From Desulfothermus sp964427155 (lineage in GTDB: Bacteria > Desulfobacterota > Desulfovibrionia > Desulfovibrionales > Desulfothermaceae): a stretch of 48,314 nt of DNA. The position numbers and the translations under genes were made by a program. Shown here piece by piece: positions 8,127 through 16,617 of the stretch (the first letter of the stretch is position 1; every line of letters begins with the position of its first letter). The notes beneath the pieces are model-generated. The model saw nothing but the letters and a program-made list of their open reading frames with translations, did no database searches and was not told where the DNA came from. Location of the stretch: assembly GCA_964427155.1 (NCBI GenBank), contig CAYRSC010000010.1, positions 1-48,314 of the forward strand, in the 5' to 3' direction.

Positions 8127-9740
8127 TTATATAGATTTATTATCCTTCAATTTTACTGTATAGGTCTTAAAATGGTGGTCCACTAGGCAGGAAGTCTTCA
8201 CTGTATCTTCCATCACCTGTGTAGAAATTATATCTATCCAGTGCAGTTTTCCCTTATCATCCGAAAAGGTAATACGTCTTCCATTCTCAAATCTACCCTT
8301 GTGAAACCATATGTCCGGGGGGAGGAGCCAGGTTTTTCCATATCTTTCTTCAAATTTCAAATAACTTACTAAATCTCTCGGGAACAAAAGATAGAGGGCA
8401 AGTTCTTCTTCACTTACATCCCTTCCCATCTCTCCTTCCAGGTCCACGCGTCGCCTCGCAATATCCTCATCCTTCACAGAAGACTTATCCAACCTCTTTC
8501 CTCCTTTTGCATCCTCCTTCAATACCCTCTCATATATCCAATCAGGGGGATCGTAAAAGGGAAAGGGACCATAGTGTCCCAACAAAAGTCTTTTCAGGTC
8601 ATCGGAGGGTTGTTGATATCTTCCATATAGGATGTTGCTAACAGCAGTAGACCATAAAATCTGACTTCCTGGAGTAACAGGCCATATATCCCCCAGTTCT
8701 AAGATCACCATGGATAATTCCTTAAATATTTCATGGATCCTGGAGAGAAGCCCCAACTCTTCCACCTGCTCATAGGCCATTGAAACCGCTCCCCCTGTAA
8801 GTTTATGGGCATGCACAAGAGGATCTATGCCTCTAAAGGGACTTTCAAAGGGAGCATAATATCTCCTCTCATAGCGGATTATCTCAGAGGATTCTATCAT
8901 GGCATCAATATTTAGTCCCCTTGGTTGATAGTCATATTCCTCAAGAAGCTGGACAAGGGAGAGGGCAGGGGCCTGACTATGCCATGCACCAAACCCATGA
9001 TCACACACCTCCACTATCTTCACCCCCGCCTTTATAGCGGCAACTATCCTGGCAAGGTCGTTCCCGTCAGTATTATGTCCATGATAGGCAAGAGGGATCT
9101 CAGGAAATTCTTTTCTTATGGCAGATACGAGACTGGCTATCCTCTCAGGAGAACCCAGGGCAGAATGATTCTTTATACATAATATGAGTTTTGTCCCAAA
9201 CAAGGACTTTATCTCTTCCACCTTTGATAGATAGAACTCATTTGAATGCTCAGATCCTATTCCAAAACACAGACAGGGCATAAATATCCTCCCTGCCCCA
9301 ATCACCTCCTCCCCGATTATCTTCATATTGGGAATATAATTCAAAAAATCATATACCCTAAATATATCCACATACTTGGCAAATTCAGAAATCACCTTTC
9401 TAATCACATTGGGAGGATATGGCCTATAACCAAAGAGATTATGGCTCCTCACCCCCGCCTGCAGCAAGGTATTGGGCATTGCCTTTCTCACAAGTTTTAA
9501 TTTCTCAAAAGGGTTTATCTGCTTTTTCATAAGATCCACATGTACAGATGCACCCCCTGAGACCTCAAAGGCAAAATATCCCACCATATCCCTGGCAGTG
9601 GCCGCCCTCAGGGTGGTCCAGGGCATTATTCTACCCTTAAAATCTGATTGAGATACATCCCTCTCATTATTTGTTAACAAGTATCCCTCAAAGTTTCTCA
9701 CAAAATCTATTACTTCACCGTTTGTCATATTCCTGAGCAT
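8127..9740 (-). CDS. pycB: biotin-dependent carboxyltransferase subunit (PycB/OadA-like), without biotinyl domain
   Basis: The 537 residues follow the carboxyltransferase module of pyruvate carboxylase and oxaloacetate decarboxylase: ERDVSQS (27-32; the metal-ligand Asp28 in the usual RDxHQS position), FEVSGGASVHVDL, FEKLKLVRKAMPNTLLQ, GYRPYPPNV, VDIFRVYDFLNY, and CIKNHSALGSP, where Lys190 takes the place of the carbamylated Lys. The metal HxH is at 220/222, but the usual HTHDTSG is HGHNTDG and the usual SGGTSQP is FGAWHSQAP, so this is a divergent member. A PYC_OADA-type second domain is present (YLLFPRDLVSYL), but the C-terminal biotin attachment domain with its MKM motif is absent. Partner of the biotin carboxylase encoded 52 nt upstream. 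Start has AAGGAGAGG; Met5 is an alternative. Confidence 0.82.
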   Translation of the reverse strand: MLRNMTNGEVIDFVRNFEGYLLTNNERDVSQSDFKGRIMPWTTLRAATARDMVGYFAFEVSGGASVHVDLMKKQINPFEKLKLVRKAMPNTLLQAGVRSHNLFGYRPYPPNVIRKVISEFAKYVDIFRVYDFLNYIPNMKIIGEEVIGAGRIFMPCLCFGIGSEHSNEFYLSKVEEIKSLFGTKLILCIKNHSALGSPERIASLVSAIRKEFPEIPLAYHGHNTDGNDLARIVAAIKAGVKIVEVCDHGFGAWHSQAPALSLVQLLEEYDYQPRGLNIDAMIESSEIIRYERRYYAPFESPFRGIDPLVHAHKLTGGAVSMAYEQVEELGLLSRIHEIFKELSMVILELGDIWPVTPGSQILWSTAVSNILYGRYQQPSDDLKRLLLGHYGPFPFYDPPDWIYERVLKEDAKGGKRLDKSSVKDEDIARRRVDLEGEMGRDVSEEELALYLLFPRDLVSYLKFEERYGKTWLLPPDIWFHKGRFENGRRITFSDDKGKLHWIDIISTQVMEDTVKTSCLVDHHFKTYTVKLKDNKSI

Positions 9741-9792
9741 TTTCCTCTCCTTAAAACTTACCAGATTTCCCCCTTATGCTCATACATCTCCC

Positions 9793-11226
9793 TTAGATGT
9801 GAGGATTATAGCCATAGGCGTTTATCTCTGATATGAGTCTTGCCAGCTTATCCATCTCATCATCCTTCTCTTTATAATTCAAAAGGTCAGGATGGAGATC
9901 TATGTAGGTAGTATCAAACCTTCTATCTCTAAAATCCCTCTCTGTAATTATGGCCTTATAGTAAGGTATGGTGGTCCTCACTCCCACTATATTAAAGCCA
10001 TCTAAGGCCCTGCGAAGCCTATCCACGGCCTCTTCCCATGTAAAGCCATATACTGTAAGCTTTACAATAAGAGAATCATAGAACTGTGGTATCTCATATC
10101 CCTGATATGCCGCTCCATCCAACCTGACTCCATGGCCCCCTGGAGACTGATATGCCTCTATAACCCCTGGACAGGGCATAAATCCCTGTTTGGGGTCCTC
10201 TGCATTTATCCTCAACTCTATAGCACATCCCCTTACATACACATCCTCTTGCTGGATGGAGAGGGGTTCTCCAGAGGCAATGCGCAATTGTTCCCGCACA
10301 ATGTCTATGCCAGTAACCATTTCTGTGACAGTATGTTCCACCTGAATACGGGTATTTACCTCCAGAAAATAGTAGTTATTGTCATGATCCACCAAAAACT
10401 CCACAGTCCCAGCACTCACATATCCTGCATACCTTGCGGCCCTAACTGCCGCCTCACATATCTCCTTATCCACCTCTGGCGGAAGAAAAGAAGGGGCTAT
10501 CTCCACAAGTTTCTGATGTCTCCTTTGTATGGAACAATTTCTAGACCCCAGATGAATCACATTGCCAAAATTGTCAGCAAGTATTTGGACCTCCACATGA
10601 CGGGGTTTTTCAATACCTTTCTCCAGATAGATATCCTCATTTCCAAAAGAGACTCTGGCCTCTGATCTAGCAAGTTTCAAACCACTTATCAGGGCATCTT
10701 CTGTATTCACCACCCTGATCCCCCGTCCTCCCCCTCCAGAGACCGCCTTTATCATTATGGGAAATCCATAATTCCTGGCAAAATCAAGGGCCATGGACTC
10801 CCCTTCCTCTCCAGGGGGAAGATTCTGGGTCCCAGGGATAAGGGGAATACCCACCTTCTGCATAATCTCACGGGCAATGACCTTACTCCCCATCTGCCAG
10901 ATTATCTCAGAGGGTGGCCCCACAAATATCAGGCCTGCATCCCTACATTTCTTGGGAAACTCGGGATTTTCCGATAAAAAACCATATCCCGGGTGAATGG
11001 CATCTGCCTTTACCTCCCTGGCCACATGGATTATTTTGTCAATATTGAGATAATCCCGTCTCGGTCCAGGCCCAATACACACTGCCTCATCAGCGGCCAT
11101 CACATGAAGGGCAAAACGGTCTGCCTCCTCATAAATGGCCACTGTATGTATTCCAAGTTCCTGAGCAGAACGCATAATCCTTATGGCTATCTCTCCCCTA
11201 TTTGCCACCAAGAGCTTTTTTATCAT
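9793..11226 (-). CDS. pycA: biotin carboxylase subunit (PycA/AccC-like)
   Basis: ATP-grasp enzyme that carboxylates biotin with bicarbonate and ATP. Motifs: KLLVANRGEIAIRI at the N-terminus, HPGYGFLSEN, KAVSGGGGRGIR (ATP-binding glycine loop), EKPRHVEVQI, FLEVNTRIQVEHTVTE (catalytic Arg and Glu residues) and the C-terminal biotin carboxylase domain. The length (477 residues) fits a stand-alone subunit. Start: ATG at 11226 is chosen over the upstream TTG (11232), which would leave only 2 nt behind the GGGG. It precedes pycB in the same direction, and together they resemble a two-subunit pyruvate carboxylase (as in Aquifex or methanogens), which makes oxaloacetate. AccC function for fatty acids cannot be excluded. 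Confidence 0.9.
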   Translation of the reverse strand: MIKKLLVANRGEIAIRIMRSAQELGIHTVAIYEEADRFALHVMAADEAVCIGPGPRRDYLNIDKIIHVAREVKADAIHPGYGFLSENPEFPKKCRDAGLIFVGPPSEIIWQMGSKVIAREIMQKVGIPLIPGTQNLPPGEEGESMALDFARNYGFPIMIKAVSGGGGRGIRVVNTEDALISGLKLARSEARVSFGNEDIYLEKGIEKPRHVEVQILADNFGNVIHLGSRNCSIQRRHQKLVEIAPSFLPPEVDKEICEAAVRAARYAGYVSAGTVEFLVDHDNNYYFLEVNTRIQVEHTVTEMVTGIDIVREQLRIASGEPLSIQQEDVYVRGCAIELRINAEDPKQGFMPCPGVIEAYQSPGGHGVRLDGAAYQGYEIPQFYDSLIVKLTVYGFTWEEAVDRLRRALDGFNIVGVRTTIPYYKAIITERDFRDRRFDTTYIDLHPDLLNYKEKDDEMDKLARLISEINAYGYNPHI

Positions 11227-11305
11227 ATCCAATGCCCCAACATTAAGTTTTTAAAACCATCTCCCACTCTTATCCCTAGCCCCTTAAAAACAAACGACCT
11301 CAAAA

Positions 11306-11334
11306 AATATGCCCTTTGTTTGGAAAGATGTCCA
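11306..11334 (-). promoter_or_regulatory. promoter candidate for pycA-pycB
   Basis: Minus-strand TGGACA (11329-11334, 5 of 6 to TTGACA), 17-nt spacer, CATATT (11306-11311, 4 of 6). It lies about 80 nt before the pycA ATG in the only intergenic space between the two divergent genes. Confidence 0.45.
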
Positions 11335-11384
11335 TAAAAAAATAAAATCTCCCATCTCATCCTAAAATAAGACACTATTCATCC

Positions 11385-11413
11385 TTGGCATTGTAAAAAA
11401 TTGAGTGTATGAA
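11385..11413 (+). promoter_or_regulatory. promoter candidate for waaA-lpxL
   Basis: TTGGCA (11385-11390, 5 of 6), 17-nt spacer and TATGAA (11408-11413, 4 of 6). Transcription would start near 11420. This lies past the in-frame GTG at 11405 and therefore supports the ATG at 11465 as the waaA start. Confidence 0.5.
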
Positions 11414-11464
11414 GACCCTGACCTCTTGAATCCTCAACAAAAAACAAGGAGAGTCACAGGACAG

Positions 11465-12748
11465 ATGGGATATGGACGTCTCATATATAACATACTCTCT
11501 TACACTGCAATGCCCTTTGCCATGGGCAGGCTCTTTCTCAAGGGGACAAAAAATCCTGATTATCTAAAAAGGATAGGGGAGCGACTGGGGAAGGCCCCCC
11601 TACCCCCCCTCTCCTCTTCTATATGGCTCCACGCAGTATCTGTGGGAGAGGTCCAGGCGGCCCTGCCCCTTATAAGGGAAATCAAAGAGAGATATCCCCA
11701 TCTCCCCCTGGTCATCACCACTACCACCCCAACAGGCTCTGCCCAGCTAAGACAAAATATAAGGGATATTTATCACTCCTATATCCCCTACGATGTACCC
11801 TGGTTTATAAATCGTTTTTTAAGACACATAAATCCGGGGATTATCCTGATTATGGAGACAGAGATATGGCCCAACCTCCTCTTCATCTCAGGGGAAAAAA
11901 GGATCCCTATATTTATAATAAATGCCCGCATCTCCCCTTCCTCTCTTAAAAACTATAGAAAGATAAAAGGATTTATGCAGGAGGTATTGCAAAATTGCAC
12001 TGGAATACTTGTTCAAAGCCCAGCCCAAAGGGAACATTTTCTAATCCTTGGATGTGAGCCATCAAGGGTGGCAGTTACAGGAAACATAAAGTTTGACATA
12101 CATCCACCTGAAGATAAAATCCATCAAGGCCTAGAGTTAAAAAGAGAGATCTTCCAGGACCATATGGTATGGATAGGTGCCAGCACCCATAGGGGGGAAG
12201 AGGAGAAGCTCCTCCTTATACATAGAGATGTAATAAAAAAATTCCCCCACACAAGGCTCTTGCTGGTTCCACGACATCCAGAGAGATTCTCAGAGGTATA
12301 TGAATTATGTAGGAGTATGGGGTTTAAGGTACATAGGAGGTCCAATTCCCTTATCCCCTCTATCCCCTTTGACATCTATCTGGGAGATAGCATGGGAGAG
12401 TTGTTCATGTACTACGCCATGAGTGATATTGCATTTGTAGGGGGCTCTCTAGTTAGGGTGGGAGGCCACAATCTCCTGGAGCCAGGCTCGCTTTCTCTTC
12501 CTATCATCACAGGTCCCTACCTATATAATTTTATGGAGATAAGCAAACAATATCAGGAAAGAGGAGCACTGCTGGTTGGGAGAGACGAAAAAGAGGTAAA
12601 GGGGCATCTCCTCCATCTCCTGGAATCACCCCAGAGACGAAAGGGCATGGGACTAAATTCAAAAAAGATAATAGAGGAAAACAAGGGGGCACTGGAAAAG
12701 ATCATATCTCATATCTCCCCTTTTATCTCAAAAAGATGTCTCAGATGA
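11465..12748 (+). CDS. waaA: 3-deoxy-D-manno-octulosonic acid (Kdo) transferase
   Basis: WaaA (KdtA) transfers Kdo from CMP-Kdo to lipid IVA at the inner leaflet of the inner membrane. Family marks: an N-terminal membrane anchor followed by YLKRIGERLG, IWLHAVSVGEVQAALPLI (with the catalytic Glu of the GEV motif), TTTTPTGSAQ, METEIWPNLL, and in the second GT-B domain GASTHRGEEEKLL, PRHPERF and VGGSLVRVGGHNLLEP. The ATG at 11465 (427 residues) is preferred over GTG 11405 because the family N-terminus begins there and the likely promoter covers the GTG; AAGGAG lies 13 nt upstream. Its end overlaps lpxL by 13 nt. Confidence 0.93.
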   Translation: MGYGRLIYNILSYTAMPFAMGRLFLKGTKNPDYLKRIGERLGKAPLPPLSSSIWLHAVSVGEVQAALPLIREIKERYPHLPLVITTTTPTGSAQLRQNIRDIYHSYIPYDVPWFINRFLRHINPGIILIMETEIWPNLLFISGEKRIPIFIINARISPSSLKNYRKIKGFMQEVLQNCTGILVQSPAQREHFLILGCEPSRVAVTGNIKFDIHPPEDKIHQGLELKREIFQDHMVWIGASTHRGEEEKLLLIHRDVIKKFPHTRLLLVPRHPERFSEVYELCRSMGFKVHRRSNSLIPSIPFDIYLGDSMGELFMYYAMSDIAFVGGSLVRVGGHNLLEPGSLSLPIITGPYLYNFMEISKQYQERGALLVGRDEKEVKGHLLHLLESPQRRKGMGLNSKKIIEENKGALEKIISHISPFISKRCLR

Positions 12749-13632
12749 ATCGCCTCTTATTCCACTCAATAGCCAGGATAATGGAAAGACAGTCTCTAAA
12801 GACCCTTTCCCAGATGGGAAAGGGAGTGGGACTGCTCATGTGGTACCTTCTCCCAGAGAGGAGAAAAAGGGCCATAGCCAGCATCTCTTTTCACCTGGGG
12901 CTGGATTATAGGCAGGCAAAAATACTGGCCCGAAAAAACTTCCAGCACACAGGTCGCTCCTTTCTGGAAATATTCTATAATCCCAAAATAGGACAGGAGT
13001 TTATAGAAAAACACCTCACCATTAATCGTCCCTCTCTTCTAAAAGACCTAATCTCAAGGCCCCAACCTATTGTGGCCACCACCGGCCATATGGGAGCATG
13101 GGAACTCCTTTCGGGTCTTATGGCAATATATTTCCACCACAGGCCCACTCAGATAGTGGTAAGGGAACCAGAGAACCAGGCCTTACGCCTGCTTATGAGG
13201 AAATTTAGGGGAAGGGGGACACATGAAATAGTACATAGGGACAACTCTGCCCTCAGGATACTTAGTTCCCTTAAAAAAGGGGGAATCACTGCCTTTCTGG
13301 TGGACCACAACTGTGGAGCCCATAAGGCAGTATTCCTGCCTTTTTTTAAAAGGATAGCGGCAGTAAACTTTGGGCCCGCCCTTATTGCCATAAGGGCCCG
13401 CGCCCTTGTATGTCCCCTCTTCCTCTTGAGAGAAAATCAGGAGAGATATCTCCTCTATTTCTATGAGCCCCTGGATACATCCACACTTACAGGAAGGCTA
13501 AAAAACAAGGTAAAAGAGGTGGCATCCTTTTATACCCGTGCTGTAGAGGATATTGCATCTCAATATCCCTCCCAATGGTACTGGATACACAACAGGTGGA
13601 GGACAAGACCACCAAATGAAGACAGGGCTTAA
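12736..13632 (+). CDS. lpxL: lipid A biosynthesis acyltransferase (LpxL/HtrB family)
   Basis: This 298-residue member of the LpxL/LpxM acyltransferase family would add a secondary acyl chain to Kdo2-lipid IVA at the cytoplasmic side of the inner membrane. The catalytic HX4E motif is seen in GHMGAWELLSG, and the family features ARKNFQHTGRSFLEIF, the FLVDHN stretch and the C-terminal PSQWYWIHNRW are present. It starts 13 nt inside the end of waaA (translational coupling), matching its use of the WaaA product. It ends in a convergent overlap with the following minus-strand gene; the two stop codons share a CTTAAG. Which acyl position it acts on is not evident. Confidence 0.92.
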   Translation: MSQMNRLLFHSIARIMERQSLKTLSQMGKGVGLLMWYLLPERRKRAIASISFHLGLDYRQAKILARKNFQHTGRSFLEIFYNPKIGQEFIEKHLTINRPSLLKDLISRPQPIVATTGHMGAWELLSGLMAIYFHHRPTQIVVREPENQALRLLMRKFRGRGTHEIVHRDNSALRILSSLKKGGITAFLVDHNCGAHKAVFLPFFKRIAAVNFGPALIAIRARALVCPLFLLRENQERYLLYFYEPLDTSTLTGRLKNKVKEVASFYTRAVEDIASQYPSQWYWIHNRWRTRPPNEDRA

Positions 13633-13841
13633 GTGTCCACAAGGTTTTTGCTCTTGGTGCCTAATTTCTCATTTATCCTGTCTATCTTTTCTTCTAATTC
13701 CTTTTTCCTTTTAGGATCTGTTTCACGATAATATTGTGTAAGTAGAAAATTTCTACAATCATAAAGGGTATGAGTCTCTTCTTCCACATTTACTATCTTT
13801 TGACACACAGGACAGGGCCTTAAATTTTTCTTTGTATCCAT
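13629..13841 (-). CDS. small Cys-containing protein of unknown function
   Basis: A 70-residue protein (ATG at 13841; a GTG at 13856 gives 75) with CPVCQ near the N-terminus, a later DC and a His between them, followed by a charged helical segment (about residues 40-65). The CxxC...C/H pattern resembles half of a zinc ribbon; a full four-ligand site would need the His. The start at 13841 has GAGG 6-7 nt upstream and lies directly behind the stop of the receiver-TPR gene, so the two are coupled. Family not recognised. Confidence 0.7.
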   Translation of the reverse strand: MDTKKNLRPCPVCQKIVNVEEETHTLYDCRNFLLTQYYRETDPKRKKELEEKIDRINEKLGTKSKNLVDT

Positions 13842-13842
13842 A

Positions 13843-14886
13843 TCAAACCTCACCAAGCTCCTTTAATATCACCTCTTCCATCATCCTGGCCTCTGAAAAA
13901 TCTGGATTTATACGCAACGCATTTCTCAAAAATTTAAGGGCAGTCCTATATCTATTGGAAAAATATAGGGCCTTTGCCATATTATAATGAATATTCTCAT
14001 CCCTGGGATTCAGTTTAAGTGCCTGCTTATACGCATCAATGGCAAGATTATATTTTCCCATCTTTCTAAAACGAATCCCTAGTGTATTATAAGGATTCGG
14101 GGCATTGGGATCTGTCTTTAGTATCTTTATAAAAAGTTCCTTAACCTCGTCAAAGTTATCACGCCTTGCATATTCGTCTGCAGCCTTCTGCAAATAATAC
14201 TTATACTTCTCCAGATCACCCTTGCCCTTATAGGCCTCGGCAAGTCCTGTATAACATTTCACAAGTACATTATTTATTTTCAGGGCCTTGTTAAAGGCCA
14301 TTATTGCCAGATTGTACTTTTTCTTCAAAAGATATTCTGTGCCCATCTCAAAATAGGAATCCGCCTCATCTTCCCCCCTCTCCTCTGCTATCTCTGAAAG
14401 CTCTTCAATGGCCTCCTCAAAGTTCCCAGCGGCTATCTTTCGGTTAGCATCATTTATGAGTTCCTCTTCAATCTCCAGAAACCTTCTTTGTTCCAGCACA
14501 TATAATATATAATCCAAGAGGGTAGTGACCTCATAGGGTCTTATAATAAATCCCGCACATCCTGCCGCTATCACATCCAGGACAAATCCTTCCTCACTGT
14601 TAGAAGATATAACTATTACTGGGACCAGATAGTTCTTTATCTCTCTCCTCACCTTCCGTAAGAAGGTAAGGATGCTCATATCTGAGAGTTCAATATCCGA
14701 AAATACCATATGAGTAAGATTAAACTTCAGATAATCCAGGGCAGCCATGCCTGCAGAAAATCTATTAGCAATATTTATCTTCAATCTCTTGAGTCCTTCT
14801 ATATCCTCCTTATAATGTCTCTCATTTGAAGTAGTTATCACTACTTTGAGAGAAGGAAATTTTTTCATCAACTCCTTTTTGGGCAT
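13843..14886 (-). CDS. degenerate response-regulator receiver domain fused to TPR repeats
   Basis: Residues ~12-135 have the alternating fold pattern of a CheY-like receiver. Asp64 (MVFSDIELSD) sits where the phosphoacceptor would be and Ser94/95 where the Thr/Ser switch is. However, the acidic pair that binds Mg is replaced (VVITTSNE) and the conserved Lys is Arg116 (FIIRPYE). Residues ~140-345 are helical with at least four tetratricopeptide repeats (for example DSYFEMGTEYLLKKKYN and PNPYNTLGIRFRKMGKYN). There is no DNA-binding or enzymatic output domain, so it probably works by protein-protein contact. No histidine kinase is nearby. Function unknown. Confidence 0.8.
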   Translation of the reverse strand: MPKKELMKKFPSLKVVITTSNERHYKEDIEGLKRLKINIANRFSAGMAALDYLKFNLTHMVFSDIELSDMSILTFLRKVRREIKNYLVPVIVISSNSEEGFVLDVIAAGCAGFIIRPYEVTTLLDYILYVLEQRRFLEIEEELINDANRKIAAGNFEEAIEELSEIAEERGEDEADSYFEMGTEYLLKKKYNLAIMAFNKALKINNVLVKCYTGLAEAYKGKGDLEKYKYYLQKAADEYARRDNFDEVKELFIKILKTDPNAPNPYNTLGIRFRKMGKYNLAIDAYKQALKLNPRDENIHYNMAKALYFSNRYRTALKFLRNALRINPDFSEARMMEEVILKELGEV

Positions 14887-14904
14887 ATATCTCCTCTACC
14901 CTCT

Positions 14905-14932
14905 TCTTAAGTTTAAGAGGGGAAATTTCCCC
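14905..14932. repeat. adjacent inverted repeats before the receiver-TPR gene
   Basis: TCTTAA-GT-TTAAGA (14905-14918) is followed directly by the perfect 14-nt palindrome GGGGAAATTTCCCC (14919-14932). Both fall in the 5' leader of the minus-strand receiver-TPR gene. They could be operators or leader hairpins; nothing links them to a known regulator. Confidence 0.4.
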
Positions 14933-14965
14933 CTTCCCTTATAATGCTCCTCCCTCCCATTCTCC

Positions 14966-14981
14966 ATTATCTTCTAGATAA
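14966..14981 (-). promoter_or_regulatory. candidate promoter/operator of the receiver-TPR gene
   Basis: On the minus strand GATAAT (plus 14966-14971) is a 5 of 6 match to a -10 box; the -35 at 17 nt upstream is weak (TTTTTA). A 15-nt inverted repeat, TTATCT-TCT-AGATAA on the plus strand (14967-14981), overlaps the -10, as a repressor site would. Confidence 0.35.
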
Positions 14982-15019
14982 CATATAATAAAAAAGTTAC
15001 AAGTACATAGCGCCCCAAC

Positions 15020-15829
15020 TCATCTCAACAAACTCAGTCCCCTCCTCAGTCCCATAAATATGGCCCCCACAACCACCGCCACTGCAATGATACATGCCCC
15101 GGTGGAAAGATTAAAATAATAGGCCACCAAAATACCAAGGGAACAAAAACACAGGGACCACAAAAAAGACTCTAACATCATTTGAGCCAGGGAGCTAGCC
15201 GTGAAAGAGGAAAGATATGGGGGTATGGATAAAAGGGCTATTATCAAGATAAGTCCCACCATCTGGATAAGTACCACTACCGCCAAGGCCACAAGTATGA
15301 GGAGTAGATAATAGAAAAAATCTACAGCTATGCCCCTGCTCCTGGCAAACTCTTCATCAAAGGAGATGATCAAAAATTTCTGATAACATCCCAGCACTAT
15401 AATCCCAACCACCACAGCCATAAATACAATAAAAAGGATATGCCTATTTGAGACCATCACAAGAGAACCAAAAAGATAACTCATCATATCCACATGATAG
15501 CCAGGGGTAAGATCCATCAAGATGACCCCCAGGGCCATTCCCCCTGCCCATATAAGACCAATCACACTATCTATCCTGCTCCTATCCCTTCTGGTGAGAA
15601 GTCCCATTATCAGGGCCACTACAAAGGTATATCCCAGAGTGACAGGCACCATGGGAAGGTCAAAAAATACGCTCAATCCAATCCCCCCATAGGCAGAATG
15701 GGCAATCCCTCCAGCCATAAAGGTAAGCCTGTTTACATATACCAGGGCGCCTACCATCCCACACACAATACTGGCAAAAAAGGCCACAATGAGGGCATTT
15801 TTAAGTATCTCAAGACCAATGGCGCTCAT
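15020..15829 (-). CDS. znuB: zinc/manganese ABC transporter permease (ZnuB type)
   Basis: A 269-residue polytopic protein with about eight hydrophobic helices, of the ABC-3 metal permease family. Recognisable family stretches are GALVYVNRLTFMAGGIAHSAYGGIGLSVF near the N-terminus (the ..HxAxGGIG.. cytoplasmic loop), DSVIGLIWAGGMALGVILM and EFARSRGIAVDFFYYLLLI. It would form the membrane channel with ZnuC and take metal from the binding protein encoded two genes upstream. It overlaps znuC by 4 nt. It is the last gene of the cluster. Confidence 0.9.
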   Translation of the reverse strand: MSAIGLEILKNALIVAFFASIVCGMVGALVYVNRLTFMAGGIAHSAYGGIGLSVFFDLPMVPVTLGYTFVVALIMGLLTRRDRSRIDSVIGLIWAGGMALGVILMDLTPGYHVDMMSYLFGSLVMVSNRHILFIVFMAVVVGIIVLGCYQKFLIISFDEEFARSRGIAVDFFYYLLLILVALAVVVLIQMVGLILIIALLSIPPYLSSFTASSLAQMMLESFLWSLCFCSLGILVAYYFNLSTGACIIAVAVVVGAIFMGLRRGLSLLR

Positions 15830-16608
15830 GATAATTTATCCCCCCCTATCCCCCTTGCAAATGGGACCCTTCCATCCCTGTAATAGGGAGAAACCGGACA
15901 GGAATGGTTCTGATGGACCCCATAGATAAGGGCCAGCATCTCTCTGGTAAACTCTCCAGAAGAAGACACAATCAGCTGCCTGTTTACACATGCAATCCTA
16001 TTTACCCTGGTGACAGACAAACTCAGATCATGACTCACCATCAACACAGTAATATCTTCTCCCAAGGTACTTAAAAAGTCATAAAAACAAAAACGACCCC
16101 CTGGGTCTATGTTAGAGGTAGGTTCATCCAGCACCAAAAGTTCAGGCCCTGAAACCAAGGCCCTCGCCATAAAGACCCTTTGCATCTCCCCTCCAGAAAG
16201 TCCCCTCAAGGGCATATCTCTATATCTCAGCATGTCCACCTTCTCAAGGGCCATCTCTGCCCTCTCTATCTCCTCTCTGGAGTGCCTAAACCCCCATGTA
16301 GAAGGGGAAATAAGCCCTGATAGGACCACATCAATCACCTTCATGGGAATAGAATTCCTAATAATGTGTTGAGGTAGGTATCCTATTGCAGAGCTTGGGC
16401 CCCTCTTAAAATTATAGCGCACCCTCCCCTTATGGGGCCTCAATAGTCCTAATATTATCTTGAGAAGGGTTGTCTTTCCCCCTCCATTGGGACCAAATAT
16501 GGCAATAAAATCCCCTCTGTTTATCTCTAAATTTATATCCTCCAGCACCCACTGTCTCCCATATGAAAAATATATTCCCTCCAGTCTAACTATCCATGAA
16601 GCATCCAT
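15826..16608 (-). CDS. znuC: zinc/manganese ABC transporter ATPase (ZnuC type)
   Basis: ABC ATPase of 260 residues. Walker A GPNGGGKTT, signature LSGGEMQR and Walker B LLVLDEPTSNID followed by an H-loop His in MVSHD are all intact. The IGYLPQ Q-loop region and its place between a metal permease and a metal-binding protein support a zinc/manganese role. It begins 9 nt after znuA and overlaps znuB by an ATGA, so the three transporter subunits are coupled. Confidence 0.92.
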   Translation of the reverse strand: MDASWIVRLEGIYFSYGRQWVLEDINLEINRGDFIAIFGPNGGGKTTLLKIILGLLRPHKGRVRYNFKRGPSSAIGYLPQHIIRNSIPMKVIDVVLSGLISPSTWGFRHSREEIERAEMALEKVDMLRYRDMPLRGLSGGEMQRVFMARALVSGPELLVLDEPTSNIDPGGRFCFYDFLSTLGEDITVLMVSHDLSLSVTRVNRIACVNRQLIVSSSGEFTREMLALIYGVHQNHSCPVSPYYRDGRVPFARGIGGDKLS

Positions 16609-16617
16609 AATAGCCCC

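Noticed and set aside
8925..9500. Plus-strand frames inside pycB
   Set aside because: Shadow frames with no ribosome site or recognisable protein; the minus-strand carboxyltransferase explains the region.
11405..11464. GTG start for waaA with 20 extra residues
   Set aside because: A likely promoter covers it and the extra residues do not match the family; ATG 11465 fits.
12736..12748. Overlap of waaA and lpxL as a possible frameshift
   Set aside because: Both proteins are complete at their normal lengths, so it is an ordinary coupling overlap.
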